NCBI RefSeq assembly: GCF_003014535.1
Contig: NZ_PYGD01000015.1
Span: 28,758-92,757, forward strand
DNA: 64,000 bases
Reading direction: 5' to 3'
From: Taibaiella chishuiensis
GTDB lineage: Bacteria > Bacteroidota > Bacteroidia > Chitinophagales > Chitinophagaceae
Below, one piece after another: positions 42,370-50,924 of this stretch. The translations under genes and the position numbers were made by a program. The notes beneath the pieces were generated by a model. It ran no database searches and was not told the origin of the DNA. It was given only the letters and a program-made list of their open reading frames with translations. How positions within the stretch are numbered: position 1 is the stretch's first letter; each line of letters opens with the position of its first letter.

Positions 42370-43086
42370 ATGTATGACAGTATAAGATACCTCGTAGTAG
42401 ACGACGATGAACTCGATCGCCTGGCGGTATTGAACGAAACGTCCAAATATCCCTTCCTGCAACGTATCGCCGTATGCAGCAACGCAGGGGAAGCTATGGA
42501 GTATATCGACCGCTTCAGACCCGACATCGTATTTTCCGATATCGAAATGCCCGGCACCAATGGCCTGGAGATGATGCGCAGCCTGTACGGTAAAATACCC
42601 GCGCCTGTTTTCATTACCTCCCACCCCGAATATGCCCTGGAAAGTTTCGACCTCGAGATCTTCGACTACCTGTTGAAACCCTTGTCTTCAGAGCGTTTTG
42701 AACGCTGTATGACCCGCATACAGGATTTTTTCAGGTTGCGTAAAATGGTATCGGATATCGATAACCAGGGCGAAGAAGCAGGCTACATTATGGTAAAACA
42801 GGGATACGAACGGTACCGCCTGCACCATACCGACATTCTCTACCTCGAGGCCATGAAAGACTACACCAAGATCATTACCCGCTCGGGCCAGCATATCCTG
42901 GTGCTTGAGGCCCTGAGCAGCATGATCCGCCAGCTTCCGGGCGATAAATTCATGCGCACCCACCGCAGTTATGCCGTCAATCTCGAACATATCGACGCGG
43001 TAGCCCATAATCGTATCACCATCATGGGCCAGGAAATACCCGTAGGCAAATCCTTTAAAAATGCCGTGAGCAACTGGCATTGCTGA
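42370..43086 (+). CDS. LytTR-family response regulator
   Basis: A 238-residue regulator. The receiver domain (about 1-120) has the acidic cluster D11-D13 and phospho-acceptor D57 (IVFSDIEMPG), then VFITSHPEYALESF and the LLKPLS lysine. The LytTR DNA-binding domain (about 140-235) has IMVKQGYERYRLHHTDILYLEA and FMRTHRSYAVNLEHID. In Bacteroidota, such regulators act with TPR or 7TM sensor kinases. The TPR kinase at 43582, two genes downstream, is the likely partner. A TTAGGGG half-site lies about 20 bp before the start, and the gene is 68 bp after the reductase. Confidence 0.9.
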   Translation: MYDSIRYLVVDDDELDRLAVLNETSKYPFLQRIAVCSNAGEAMEYIDRFRPDIVFSDIEMPGTNGLEMMRSLYGKIPAPVFITSHPEYALESFDLEIFDYLLKPLSSERFERCMTRIQDFFRLRKMVSDIDNQGEEAGYIMVKQGYERYRLHHTDILYLEAMKDYTKIITRSGQHILVLEALSSMIRQLPGDKFMRTHRSYAVNLEHIDAVAHNRITIMGQEIPVGKSFKNAVSNWHC

Positions 43087-43186
43087 TATTCCTTATATTT
43101 TAACAAAGTTTGGCTAGGATTTTCTAATGAAAAAATTAGTTTTATGGCGATTATGAATTTGTCCTTAATCTAATAAATAAAAATCC

Positions 43187-43459
43187 ATGAAAACAGAAGA
43201 TTACGTAATTATTGTTGTTTGTGTTACCGTTGAGCAGAACAAGGTGGAAATTACCTATGCCAATAATACCCCTGAACCCGGCATTTCCATTAAAGTGATC
43301 GACAGCGACCGTAAACCCGTAAAATCGTTTGACCACCTGGCTCAGGCCGACAAAGGCATCGTAAGCTTCGATGCTGCAGGCCTGCCCCCCGGCACCTACC
43401 ATTGTGATATTACCCTCGACAACGAAGTAAAGGACAGCCGGTCATTTGCCATCGGGTAA
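43187..43459 (+). CDS. Small beta-sandwich-like protein of unknown function
   Basis: A 90-residue product without a signal peptide. The pattern of strands (VTVEQNKVEITYANN, ISIKVIDSDRKPVKSF, LPPGTYHCDITL) resembles the small beta domain of T9SS type A tails or carbohydrate-associated beta folds, although here it stands alone. It lies between the response regulator and the sensor kinase, about 100 bp after the first and 120 bp before the second. A cofactor of that pathway is conceivable but not shown. Confidence 0.6.
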   Translation: MKTEDYVIIVVCVTVEQNKVEITYANNTPEPGISIKVIDSDRKPVKSFDHLAQADKGIVSFDAAGLPPGTYHCDITLDNEVKDSRSFAIG

Positions 43460-43581
43460 AATGTCCTGCCGATACTCCCGGGCCGCATTCCGCGCGGGAT
43501 GCGGCCCCCGCTATTGCCTCCCCTCTCCGTTACTACGCTACCCTACCCTTTACTGCGGCAAGTTCGTTAACCATCTGCCTG

Positions 43582-45708
43582 ATGAAACACCTTACCCCCC
43601 TGGTATTTTTTTTAGCCATCGGCCTGCTTTTCCTGCCCGGAAGTTTACTGCGGGCGCAGGCTCCCCCAAAAAATTATGCTCAGCAAATCGCGGCAATGAC
43701 GGCCCATTGCAACCTGCTGCTGGGCAGCGACTCGTCGGTAGCCGAAAACTATCCCGAGGCCCTCGCCTATGCCCAAAAGGCACTCCAGTCCTGTAAACCC
43801 GGCGATAGCCGCTCCCGGGGCCTGTTCGCACTGTTTGCCGGATCTGCAGCGTACAACACACTGAATTTCGACAGCGCCCTGGTTTATTTTAGCCTCGCCT
43901 ACCGGGAAAGTATAAAAGCCGGCGCCGCCGACCAGGTATCCTGGGCCAGTGCCGCCCTGATACCGCTTTACCAGCAACGGCAAGACTATAACGCCGCCGA
44001 CACCTTCCGGGCCAAACTGCAAAGCATCGTCGATACCACGCATGACCGGCGCAGCCTGGCCAAAGGATATTACGGCCTGGGCAATTATTACTACAGCAAA
44101 TCGTACTACACCACTGCACAGGACTATATTCTGAAAGGGCTGGAAACCGGCAAACGCCTGGTAGATACCGCCCGCGACAACCGGATCCGGAAGGAATATG
44201 CGCTTAATTATTACCTGCTGTACAAGATCTACTCCAATACACAGTTGTATGCGAAAGCACTCGATGCCCTGAAGAAAGGGAGCCTTTATATGCATGCCTC
44301 CCCACAGGTTACGATGCGTTATTATGCAGCCTTTACCGATGCCTATACCGCTTCCGGTAACCTGCGCAATCTCGATTCCGCGCTACTTTATTATAACCTG
44401 CTTAAAGAACTGCCAGGGCCGCGCGGCATCACTTCCGAGTCGGTAACCTCCAGTCTCAATATCGGGCAGTATTACCTCGATGCCGGGCAATACACCGCAG
44501 CACTGCCTTTTATCAACCGCAGTGATTCGCTCGCTACAAGCAGCAAATCGCCATTCCTGATCCACCAGGTACAGCACCTTGCCGGCAAATATGCTTATTA
44601 CACCGGGCACTACGACCAGGCCATCACATTGCTCAAACAGTCGTCTATAGTCAGTCAGAACGTCAACAAAGGCAACTACGCAGAATGCCTGCATTACCTG
44701 GCGCTGGCCTATAAAGCCAAAGGCAATGCCCCGCAGGCCCTGGCTTATTACGAACTGTTCGATGCGGTAAAGGATACGCTTAACCGCGAACAGACAGACC
44801 GCAACTTTGCCGACCTCGACATCCGTTACCGGACCCGGGAAAAAGAACAGGAAATCAAAACACTCAGCATCGGAAACCGCATCACCGTACTGGAGCTTCG
44901 GAATGCAAACAGGCTGAAATTATTGCTTGGCGCGGGAGTGGCTGCCCTGGCCCTGATCCTGGTACTGCTTTACCGTATATACCGGAACAAGTCGCGCCTC
45001 AACCAGGTACTGAACGAACGTAACCGGGAACTCGACCAGTTGAACAGTAAACTAGCGGAGGCCAATGAAAGCAAAGCCCGGCTGTTCGGCATTTTCAGTC
45101 ACGACCTGCGTTCGCCCCTGAACAAGATCGCCCAGTTCCTTCGGCTGCAAAAGGCGCAACCCGGGCTTTTCAGCCCGCAGGCAAGCACAGCTTACCATGA
45201 GAAATTTGTACAGAGCACCGACAACCTGCTCAATACGATGGAAGACTTGTTGATCTGGAGCAAAAGCCAGATGGAATCTTTCCAACCGGAATTCAGGCCG
45301 GTAGCCCTGGCCGGGCTGGCCAGGCGGGAGATAGTACTGCTGGGTGAGCAGGTAGAGGACAAACAGGTACGCCTGGCCCTCAATATACCGGACAGCCTGT
45401 ATATCAGGACCGACGAGAACTTTATGAGCATTATCCTGCGCAACCTGTTGCAAAATGCCGTACGGTACAGTGCGCATGCCGGCAGCATCAGCCTGCACGC
45501 TACAGCACAATCGCTCCGTATTACCAACACTTCGGGCTCTGGTCTTGATGCACCTGCATTAAATGAATTGCTCAACCGGACGGGGGTAAACAGCAACCAA
45601 TTCGGGCTTGGGTTGCAGATCGCCCGCGATCTCGCCGTGCGTATCGGCGCACGGCTCCGTTTTTTACAGGAGCGGGAGGGCCAGGTAACCGTACAGTTAG
45701 ACTGGTAA
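43582..45708 (+). CDS. TPR-domain sensor histidine kinase
   Basis: A 708-residue membrane kinase with a signal-like N-terminus (about 1-29, LLFLPGSLLRAQ). A sensor part follows made of tetratricopeptide repeats (about 35-400), seen as repeated A-x-Y-x-A/L helices such as ALAYAQKALQ and ALAYYELFDAV. One membrane span (about 445-468) and a coiled linker with ERNRELDQLNSKLAEANE come next. The kinase core has the His507 motif FGIFSHDLRSPLNK, an N-box ILRNLLQNAVRYS and G-boxes up to GLGLQIARDLA. The C-terminal end GQVTVQLDW lies at the start of the tandem repeat array, whose units carry the same bases. Confidence 0.9.
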   Translation: MKHLTPLVFFLAIGLLFLPGSLLRAQAPPKNYAQQIAAMTAHCNLLLGSDSSVAENYPEALAYAQKALQSCKPGDSRSRGLFALFAGSAAYNTLNFDSALVYFSLAYRESIKAGAADQVSWASAALIPLYQQRQDYNAADTFRAKLQSIVDTTHDRRSLAKGYYGLGNYYYSKSYYTTAQDYILKGLETGKRLVDTARDNRIRKEYALNYYLLYKIYSNTQLYAKALDALKKGSLYMHASPQVTMRYYAAFTDAYTASGNLRNLDSALLYYNLLKELPGPRGITSESVTSSLNIGQYYLDAGQYTAALPFINRSDSLATSSKSPFLIHQVQHLAGKYAYYTGHYDQAITLLKQSSIVSQNVNKGNYAECLHYLALAYKAKGNAPQALAYYELFDAVKDTLNREQTDRNFADLDIRYRTREKEQEIKTLSIGNRITVLELRNANRLKLLLGAGVAALALILVLLYRIYRNKSRLNQVLNERNRELDQLNSKLAEANESKARLFGIFSHDLRSPLNKIAQFLRLQKAQPGLFSPQASTAYHEKFVQSTDNLLNTMEDLLIWSKSQMESFQPEFRPVALAGLARREIVLLGEQVEDKQVRLALNIPDSLYIRTDENFMSIILRNLLQNAVRYSAHAGSISLHATAQSLRITNTSGSGLDAPALNELLNRTGVNSNQFGLGLQIARDLAVRIGARLRFLQEREGQVTVQLDW

Positions 45709-47630
45709 GCGGCAATCCTGCATCTTTTATGGGAATGATCTGTTCGAGAAACCGGGCAAAGCCAGGCAGGAAAAGGGTTATAAGCCGTTCAAGATTTCTT
45801 TTGATGGTATCCTCTCAAAATGTGTATCACCGGCAAACGCTTACACCAGGGTTAAATTACTTATACCGGCTTAGGTAACTACCGGGCACAAAGCCCGCTT
45901 GCCTTCGGTTGTAGCAGGAGCTCCGCGTAACCGCGCAGTTAAACGGATAAGCTGTGGTGCTGTATCTTTTATGAAAATAATCTGTCTGCAAGAACCGTGC
46001 AAATCCAGTCTGGAAGAAGGTTTTAAGCCCTTCAAGATTTCTTTTGATGCTATCCCCTCAAAATGTGTATTATCGGCAATTGTTTACAACCGGGTTATAA
46101 TACATATACCTGCCTACGCAATTACCGAGCACAAAGCCCGCTTGCCTTCGACTACAACAGGAGGCCGCGTAACCGCACAGTTAAACTGGTAAACTTCTGT
46201 CCTGTATCTTTTGTGGAAATAATCTGTTTGCACAACCGTGCAAAGCCAGTCCGGAAGAGGGTTTGAATCTCTTTACAATTTCGTTCGATTGCATACCCGT
46301 ACTTACGTATCACCGGCAAATGTTTACACCCGGTTATCCTTCTTACTCCTGTTTGGACAATTATTAAGCGCGAAGTTCATTTGCTTTCGGTTACAACAGG
46401 AGGCCAGGTAACCGCGCAGTTAAACTGGTAAACGTCTGTCCTGTATCTTTTGTGGAAATAATCTGTTTGCACAACCGGGCAAAACCAGGCAGGAAAAGGG
46501 TTTCAAGCCCTTCAAGATTTCTTTTGATGGCATCCCCTCAAAATGTGTATTGCCGGCAAATGTTTACAACCGGGTTATAATACTTATACCTGCCTACGCA
46601 ATTACCGAGCACAAAGCCCGCTTGCCTTCGGTTAAAGCAGGAGCTCCGCGTAACCGCGCAGTTAAACTGGGTTACGAAGGCCCTGTATCTTTTGTGGAAA
46701 TAATCTGTTTGCACAACCGGGCAAAACCAGGCAGGAAAAGGGTTTCAAGCCCTTCAAGATTTCTTTTGATGGTATCCCCTCAAAATGTGTATTGCCGGCA
46801 AATGTTTACAACCGGGTTATAATACTTATACCTGCCTACGCAATTACCGAGCACAAAGCCCGCTTGCCTTCGGTTAAAGCAGGAGCTCCGCGTAACCGCG
46901 CAGTTAAACTGGGTTACGAAGGCCCTGTATCTTTTGTGGAAATAATCTGTTTGCACAACCGGGCAAAACCAGGCAGGAAAAGGGTTTCAAGCCCTTCAAG
47001 ATTTCTTTTGATGGTATCCCCTCAAAATGTGTATTGCCGGCAAATGTTTACAACCGGGTTATGCTACTTATACCTGCTTTGACAATTACTAAGCGAGAAG
47101 CTCACTTGCCTTCGGTTACAGCAGGAGGCCAGGTAACCGCCACTGTTAAACGGATAAGCTGTGGCGATACGTATCGCAGGCAAACGATTACACCCAAGTT
47201 ACAATACTTATACCAGCTCAGGTAATTACGAAGCGCTTTATGCTCCGGTCTTCGGTTATAACAGGAGGCCAAGTAACTACACACTTAAACTGGCAAACGG
47301 CGGCCCTGCATCTTATGAGGAATGATCGGTTACAAGAACCGGGCAAAGTATCACTGCTACGTCGATTTCCAGGACTTTTACAGTTTCTTCCGATTATATA
47401 CCTGTACTTAGGTGCTGCCGGCAAATGTTTACACCCGGGTTATGCTACTTATACCTGCTTTGACAATTACTAAGCGTGAAGTTCACTTGCCTTCGGTTAC
47501 AGTAGGAGATCCGCGTAACCGCACAGTTAAACGGATAAGCTGTGGCGGTACGTATCGCAGGCAAACGCTTACACCCGGATTACCATACTTATACCGGCTT
47601 CGGTAACTACCGGGCGCAAAACCTACGGAC
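45694..47630. repeat. Tandem array with a 242-bp unit, about 8 copies
   Basis: The anchor CAGTTAAACTGGTAA (or CAGTTAAACGGATAA) recurs at 45694, 45936, 46178, 46417, 46659, 46901, about 47142, about 47282 and 47524. Spacings are 242, 242, 239, 242, 242, 241, 140 (a shortened unit) and 242 bp. The units at 46550-46791 and 46792-47033 look identical. The anchor in the first copy is the end of the kinase gene (GGCCAGGTAACCG and the stop codon), so the unit includes the kinase's last codons. Open frames within the units shift with the period (242 is not a multiple of 3), so I read the array as noncoding. Confidence 0.9.
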
Positions 47631-47728
47631 CTTGCTGTTACCTACACAAGCAAGATGGGTAGTATCCACCCGGGTATAAATAAGCACATTCCAGGTTTCC
47701 TAAAAAGCCTTAGTCCCTGCCACAGGCA

Positions 47729-48103
47729 CTATCCATCCAGCTTTCGCCGCACGACCAGCAGCCATTCTTCTTCCAACTCCAGGAAGCCATATTCATAACT
47801 GAAGTAATAGACCTGGCCTTTCTGGTTACGGACATGCTGGGTATGGTATTTAAAATTAAACCCGAGCATGACCAGGTGCTCTTTCCTTATCTTTTTAAGA
47901 TCCTCGCCTTCGGGGATCAGCATTTCCAACAACCGCCTGTTTTTACGCAGGGCATTGTTGATATTACGGACCAGGTTATTCTGATCGCTGTTACGATGGT
48001 TATTGAACGTATTACGGCAATAATCATCACAGAACTTCTTATCCAGTCTTCCCCGTAACAATTTCTGACAGGCCTGGCATAAGCGATGTGTTGTTGTTTC
48101 CAT
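47729..48103 (-). CDS. Small zinc-finger-like protein of unknown function
   Basis: A 124-residue product. Four cysteines near the N-terminus (C9, C12, C25, C29: RLCQACQKLLRG and KFCDDYCRN) have zinc-ribbon or treble-clef-like spacing. The rest is helical then beta-rich (MLGFNFKYHTQHV, YYFSYEYGFLELEEEWLLVV). No signal peptide. Zn binding is predicted from the Cys pattern. Small proteins of this type are common and unnamed in Bacteroidota. Confidence 0.6.
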   Translation of the reverse strand: METTTHRLCQACQKLLRGRLDKKFCDDYCRNTFNNHRNSDQNNLVRNINNALRKNRRLLEMLIPEGEDLKKIRKEHLVMLGFNFKYHTQHVRNQKGQVYYFSYEYGFLELEEEWLLVVRRKLDG

Positions 48104-48277
48104 GATAGCAAGATTGGTAGTGTGAGTATTCTGGGGTTACAATCGGGTACAATCAATTACATCCGTACATAAGTGACAAAGAACCGGCTGAAAACAGCCT
48201 ATGGCGCATATTTGCCGGGTGATTTATTCATGTCTATTGTTCATTTCAACTATTATTCATTATTAAAATCGAGCATC

Positions 48278-48688
48278 ATGAGCACTTTAAAAAACAGGGT
48301 ACAACTGATGGGACACCTGGGCGCTGACCCGGAATTAAAAACCATCGACAGTGGCGCACGCGTGGCACGCCTGCGCATCGCAACCAACGAGTCATATAAA
48401 ACCGCTTCGGGTGACTGGAAGGACGAAACGATGTGGCATAGCGTTACAGCCTGGGAAAAACTTGCCGAACGCATCGAACAACGCTTACACAAGGGCAGCT
48501 TTGTCATGGTCGAAGGCAAACTGGTTAACCGCACCTTTACCGATGCCAACGGCATGAAAAAATATTATACCGAGGTGCGCGCCAATAATATCATGCTGCT
48601 CGACAAAAAACAAGCAGAACAGGGCGAGCCGGCGGCGAACGAATCTGCGCCTGCAATGGCGGAAGGCGATGACGGGCTTCCATTCTGA
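48278..48688 (+). CDS. ssb: Single-stranded DNA-binding protein
   Basis: A 136-residue protein, taking the ATG at 48278. The frame extends to 48173, but the upstream residues lack SSB character. The OB-fold begins MSTLKNRVQLMGHLG and includes VARLRIATNESYK and WHSVTAWEKLAERIEQRL, followed by FVMVEGKLVNRTFTDANG. A short acidic tail ends GDDGLPF, matching the DDIPF-type tip that recruits repair and replication partners. Tetrameric ssDNA binding is known for the family. Confidence 0.95.
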   Translation: MSTLKNRVQLMGHLGADPELKTIDSGARVARLRIATNESYKTASGDWKDETMWHSVTAWEKLAERIEQRLHKGSFVMVEGKLVNRTFTDANGMKKYYTEVRANNIMLLDKKQAEQGEPAANESAPAMAEGDDGLPF

Positions 48689-48724
48689 TCACCGGTGACG
48701 TAATGCATCCGCTAATACACCCCT

Positions 48725-48774
48725 GCGCCGGGTTATAGTAGTCTCCCTGCAAAGGGAATGCTATAGCCCGGCGC
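48725..48774 (+). terminator. Long hairpin after ssb
   Basis: Arms GCGCCGGGTTATAG (48725-48738) and CTATAGCCCGGCGC (48761-48774) pair with one G-T wobble. An inner stem CCCT/AGGG extends the structure. It lies 37 bp past the ssb stop. No T-tract follows. Confidence 0.55.
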
Positions 48775-48977
48775 CATTAAATCCTGGGGATTACCAGTCC
48801 CCATACCGATGTTCAGGGTATGTGGGTAAATCGGCAACGGTATTCAAAGAACTTCGCAATACAAAACAAATATAATAACTATTTTATTTAAAATATCAAT
48901 TAAATAAAATATATTTTCAAACAAATCAAGAGGCGGGCAAGCGAAACATGAAAACCAGGGGAGCCACCACACGCTCA

Positions 48978-49830
48978 TGTCATCCTGAGCGTAGCAAAGG
49001 AGCTTGATGGAGGGAGCATGAGTAGAAATAAGCCTGACCATTCCAGCACTGTCATCCTGAGCGCAGCGAAGGATCTTAATAGAGGGAGAACCAGTAGAAA
49101 TAAGCTTGTCCATTCCATCACTGTCATCCTAAGCGCAGCGAAGCAGCTTAACGGAGGAAGCGTGAGTGGAAACGAGCCTGACCATTCCATCACTGTCATC
49201 CTGAGCGCGGCGAAGCATCTTAATGGAGGATGCGCGAGTGGAAGCGAGCGATGACTATCCCTAACCATTCCTTTGTAAAGAACAGCTACGCTCAGCATGA
49301 CAATCAAGGGGGAGCTCTCACACGCTCATGTCAGCCTGGGCGAAGCAAACAATCTTAATAGAGGGAGAACCAGTAGAAATAAGCCTGACCGCTCTATCGC
49401 TGTCATCCTGAGCGTAGCGAAGATCTTAATGGGGGAGCGCGAGTGGAAGCGAGCCTGACCACTCAATCGCTGTCATCCTGAGCGTAGCGAAGGATCTTAA
49501 CGGAGGGAGCGTGAGTGGAAACGAGCCTGACCACTCAATCGCTGTCATCCTGAGCGCAGCGAAGGATCTTAATAGCGGGAACGCGAGTGGAAGCGAACCA
49601 CGACTATACCTAACCATTCCTTTCGAATGAACAGGTAATGCTAAACAGCAGCTTAACCTCCTGCCCGGTAAACCGCTACGCTCAGCATGACAACCAAGTG
49701 GGAGCTATTGCACACATGTCATCCCGAGCACAGCGAAGGATCTTAACGGAGGAAGCGTGAGTAGAAACGAGCCTGACCACTTCATCGCTGTCATCCTGAG
49801 CGCAGCGAAGGATCTTAATAAAGGGAGGGC
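48978..49830. repeat. Dispersed 'tcatcctgagcg' repeats, about 10 direct plus 2 inverted copies
   Basis: The unit GTCATCCTGAGCGCAGCGAA, continuing GGATCTTAAT, recurs at about 48978, 49050, 49122, 49196, 49329, 49402, 49473, 49543, 49717 and 49790, mostly at 70-75 bp spacing with a variable flank. Inverted copies (GCTACGCTCAGCATGACA) occur at about 49285 and 49674, and could pair with direct copies. When translated, the minus strand gives the familiar 'FAALRMT' strings, so predicted frames here are artefacts. Repeats of this kind are widespread in bacterial genomes and of unsettled role. Confidence 0.85.
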
Positions 49831-49846
49831 AAGTGAAAGGAAGCGG

Positions 49847-50203
49847 CTATCGCCGGAGCAGCATATGGATGACCAGCCAGCCCAGCACTACGAGCAACAA
49901 TACGACCAGCACGAAGATCCAGCCCCAGTGATCGGTAAGTTTATTGCGGCCGCGGCGTGCCCTGCGTTTTTCTGTCAGTTTTTTCAACTGGTTATTCAGC
50001 TGGGCCGTAATGATCCGCAACTGTTCCTGGTCGCGCACTTCGGCAAGCCCCTCGATCGCATCGCTGAGAAACGGATCGGTATCCATGAGCGCTTCCAGCT
50101 TATGTTGCTGGTCGGGCGGCATGGTACCGTCAAGATAGCGCAATAGCGTTGCTTCGTCTATCGCGTTACCTTCGTTGTTTCCTATTTTCTTTTTATCAGC
50201 CAA
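49847..50203 (-). CDS. Putative anti-sigma factor (single-span membrane protein)
   Basis: A 118-residue product. The N-terminal soluble half (about 1-70) has ATLLRYLDGTMPPDQQHKLE and FLSDAIEGLAEVR, the layout of zinc-free anti-sigma or RsiW-like N-domains. A basic linker (KRRARRGRNK) leads to one membrane span (about 93-115). It begins 52 bp after the sigma gene on the same strand. The pairing is typical and makes a sigma-binding role likely. No Cys or His zinc motif. Confidence 0.7.
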   Translation of the reverse strand: MADKKKIGNNEGNAIDEATLLRYLDGTMPPDQQHKLEALMDTDPFLSDAIEGLAEVRDQEQLRIITAQLNNQLKKLTEKRRARRGRNKLTDHWGWIFVLVVLLLVVLGWLVIHMLLRR

Positions 50204-50255
50204 TGTGATCGGTATTAAATCTTAATCTGGTTACAAAATTACGGGCATTTATGTT

Positions 50256-50804
50256 TCAGCCTTCAAGCCGCATGCGCAGGTTACGTTTCCCGTTCTGGAT
50301 ATGGCTCTTTACCAGCTTCACATCATACCCGGTAAGGGTGGCTACTTCCTGGTAACTCTTCTTATCGAGGTAGAAAAGCGTCAGGCATATCCTTTGCTCG
50401 TCTTTCAACCTGGACAACTCCTCTTTCAAACGGTCGATGTCCTTTTCTCGTTCGAGCAGCAAAGATAGGGGCACTTCTTCAGGTTGTTCCATCTGGTCCA
50501 GCCTTTCCGGCTCCGACCATATCTTTTTATCGCGAAGCAGGCTCAGGCACATGTTTTTAGCCACGCGGTACAGCCAGCCGCCTATATTATCGATCCGGTA
50601 TTTGGGAATTTCGGAAAGCGCCTTCAGGAATACCTGTTGCACGGTATCGCGCGCGGTATCTTCTTCTTTCAGGTATTTCATACAAACCCCGAACAGCAGC
50701 ATGGTATAGCGTTCGAGCAATATGCCCAGCCACTCTTTATTCCCGTCGGTATAAAACCGCGCCAGGAGGTCTTCATCGTTGATATGTAGATAGTCGGTTG
50801 CCAA
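50256..50804 (-). CDS. ECF RNA polymerase sigma factor
   Basis: A 182-residue sigma-70 family protein. Region 2 (about 20-95) has DTARDTVQQVFLKAL and GGWLYRVAKNMCLSLLRDK. Region 4 (about 125-180) has LKDEQRICLTLFYLDKKSYQ and a recognition helix VKLVKSHIQNGKRNL. The intervening DKKIWSEPERLDQMEQPEE linker is acidic. It is followed by its probable anti-sigma gene. A TATATTTG box lies about 95 bp upstream on the minus strand. Confidence 0.92.
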   Translation of the reverse strand: MATDYLHINDEDLLARFYTDGNKEWLGILLERYTMLLFGVCMKYLKEEDTARDTVQQVFLKALSEIPKYRIDNIGGWLYRVAKNMCLSLLRDKKIWSEPERLDQMEQPEEVPLSLLLEREKDIDRLKEELSRLKDEQRICLTLFYLDKKSYQEVATLTGYDVKLVKSHIQNGKRNLRMRLEG

Positions 50805-50900
50805 TAGGTTTATCAGGGTCGGTAAGTACTGATCAAAGGATGCAGTAACAGAAATATTCCATAAAAAAAAGCAAATTATGCTACTTTCGTCCCGCTATCG

Positions 50901-50908
50901 CAAATATA
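50901..50908 (-). promoter_or_regulatory. -7 box TATATTTG of the ECF sigma gene
   Basis: An exact TAnnTTTG match on the minus strand, 97 bp before the sigma start. The plus strand of the same 120-bp divergent region has the near match TACTTTCG (50882-50889), which could serve the glycosyltransferase at 50925. No -33 TTG was placed confidently. Confidence 0.35.
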
Positions 50909-50924
50909 ATGCCCCGAGTCCGTC

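Noticed and set aside
46550..47082. Identical 90-residue open frames inside the tandem array as real genes
   Set aside because: They change frame from unit to unit because the period is not a multiple of three, and they have no domain or ribosome site.
45694..47630. CRISPR array
   Set aside because: The repeat period is 242 bp, not short repeats with unique spacers, and no cas gene is near.
48975..49617. Frames giving FAALRMT-type strings as proteins
   Set aside because: Translations of the 'tcatcctgagcg' repeats, a common artefact of annotation.
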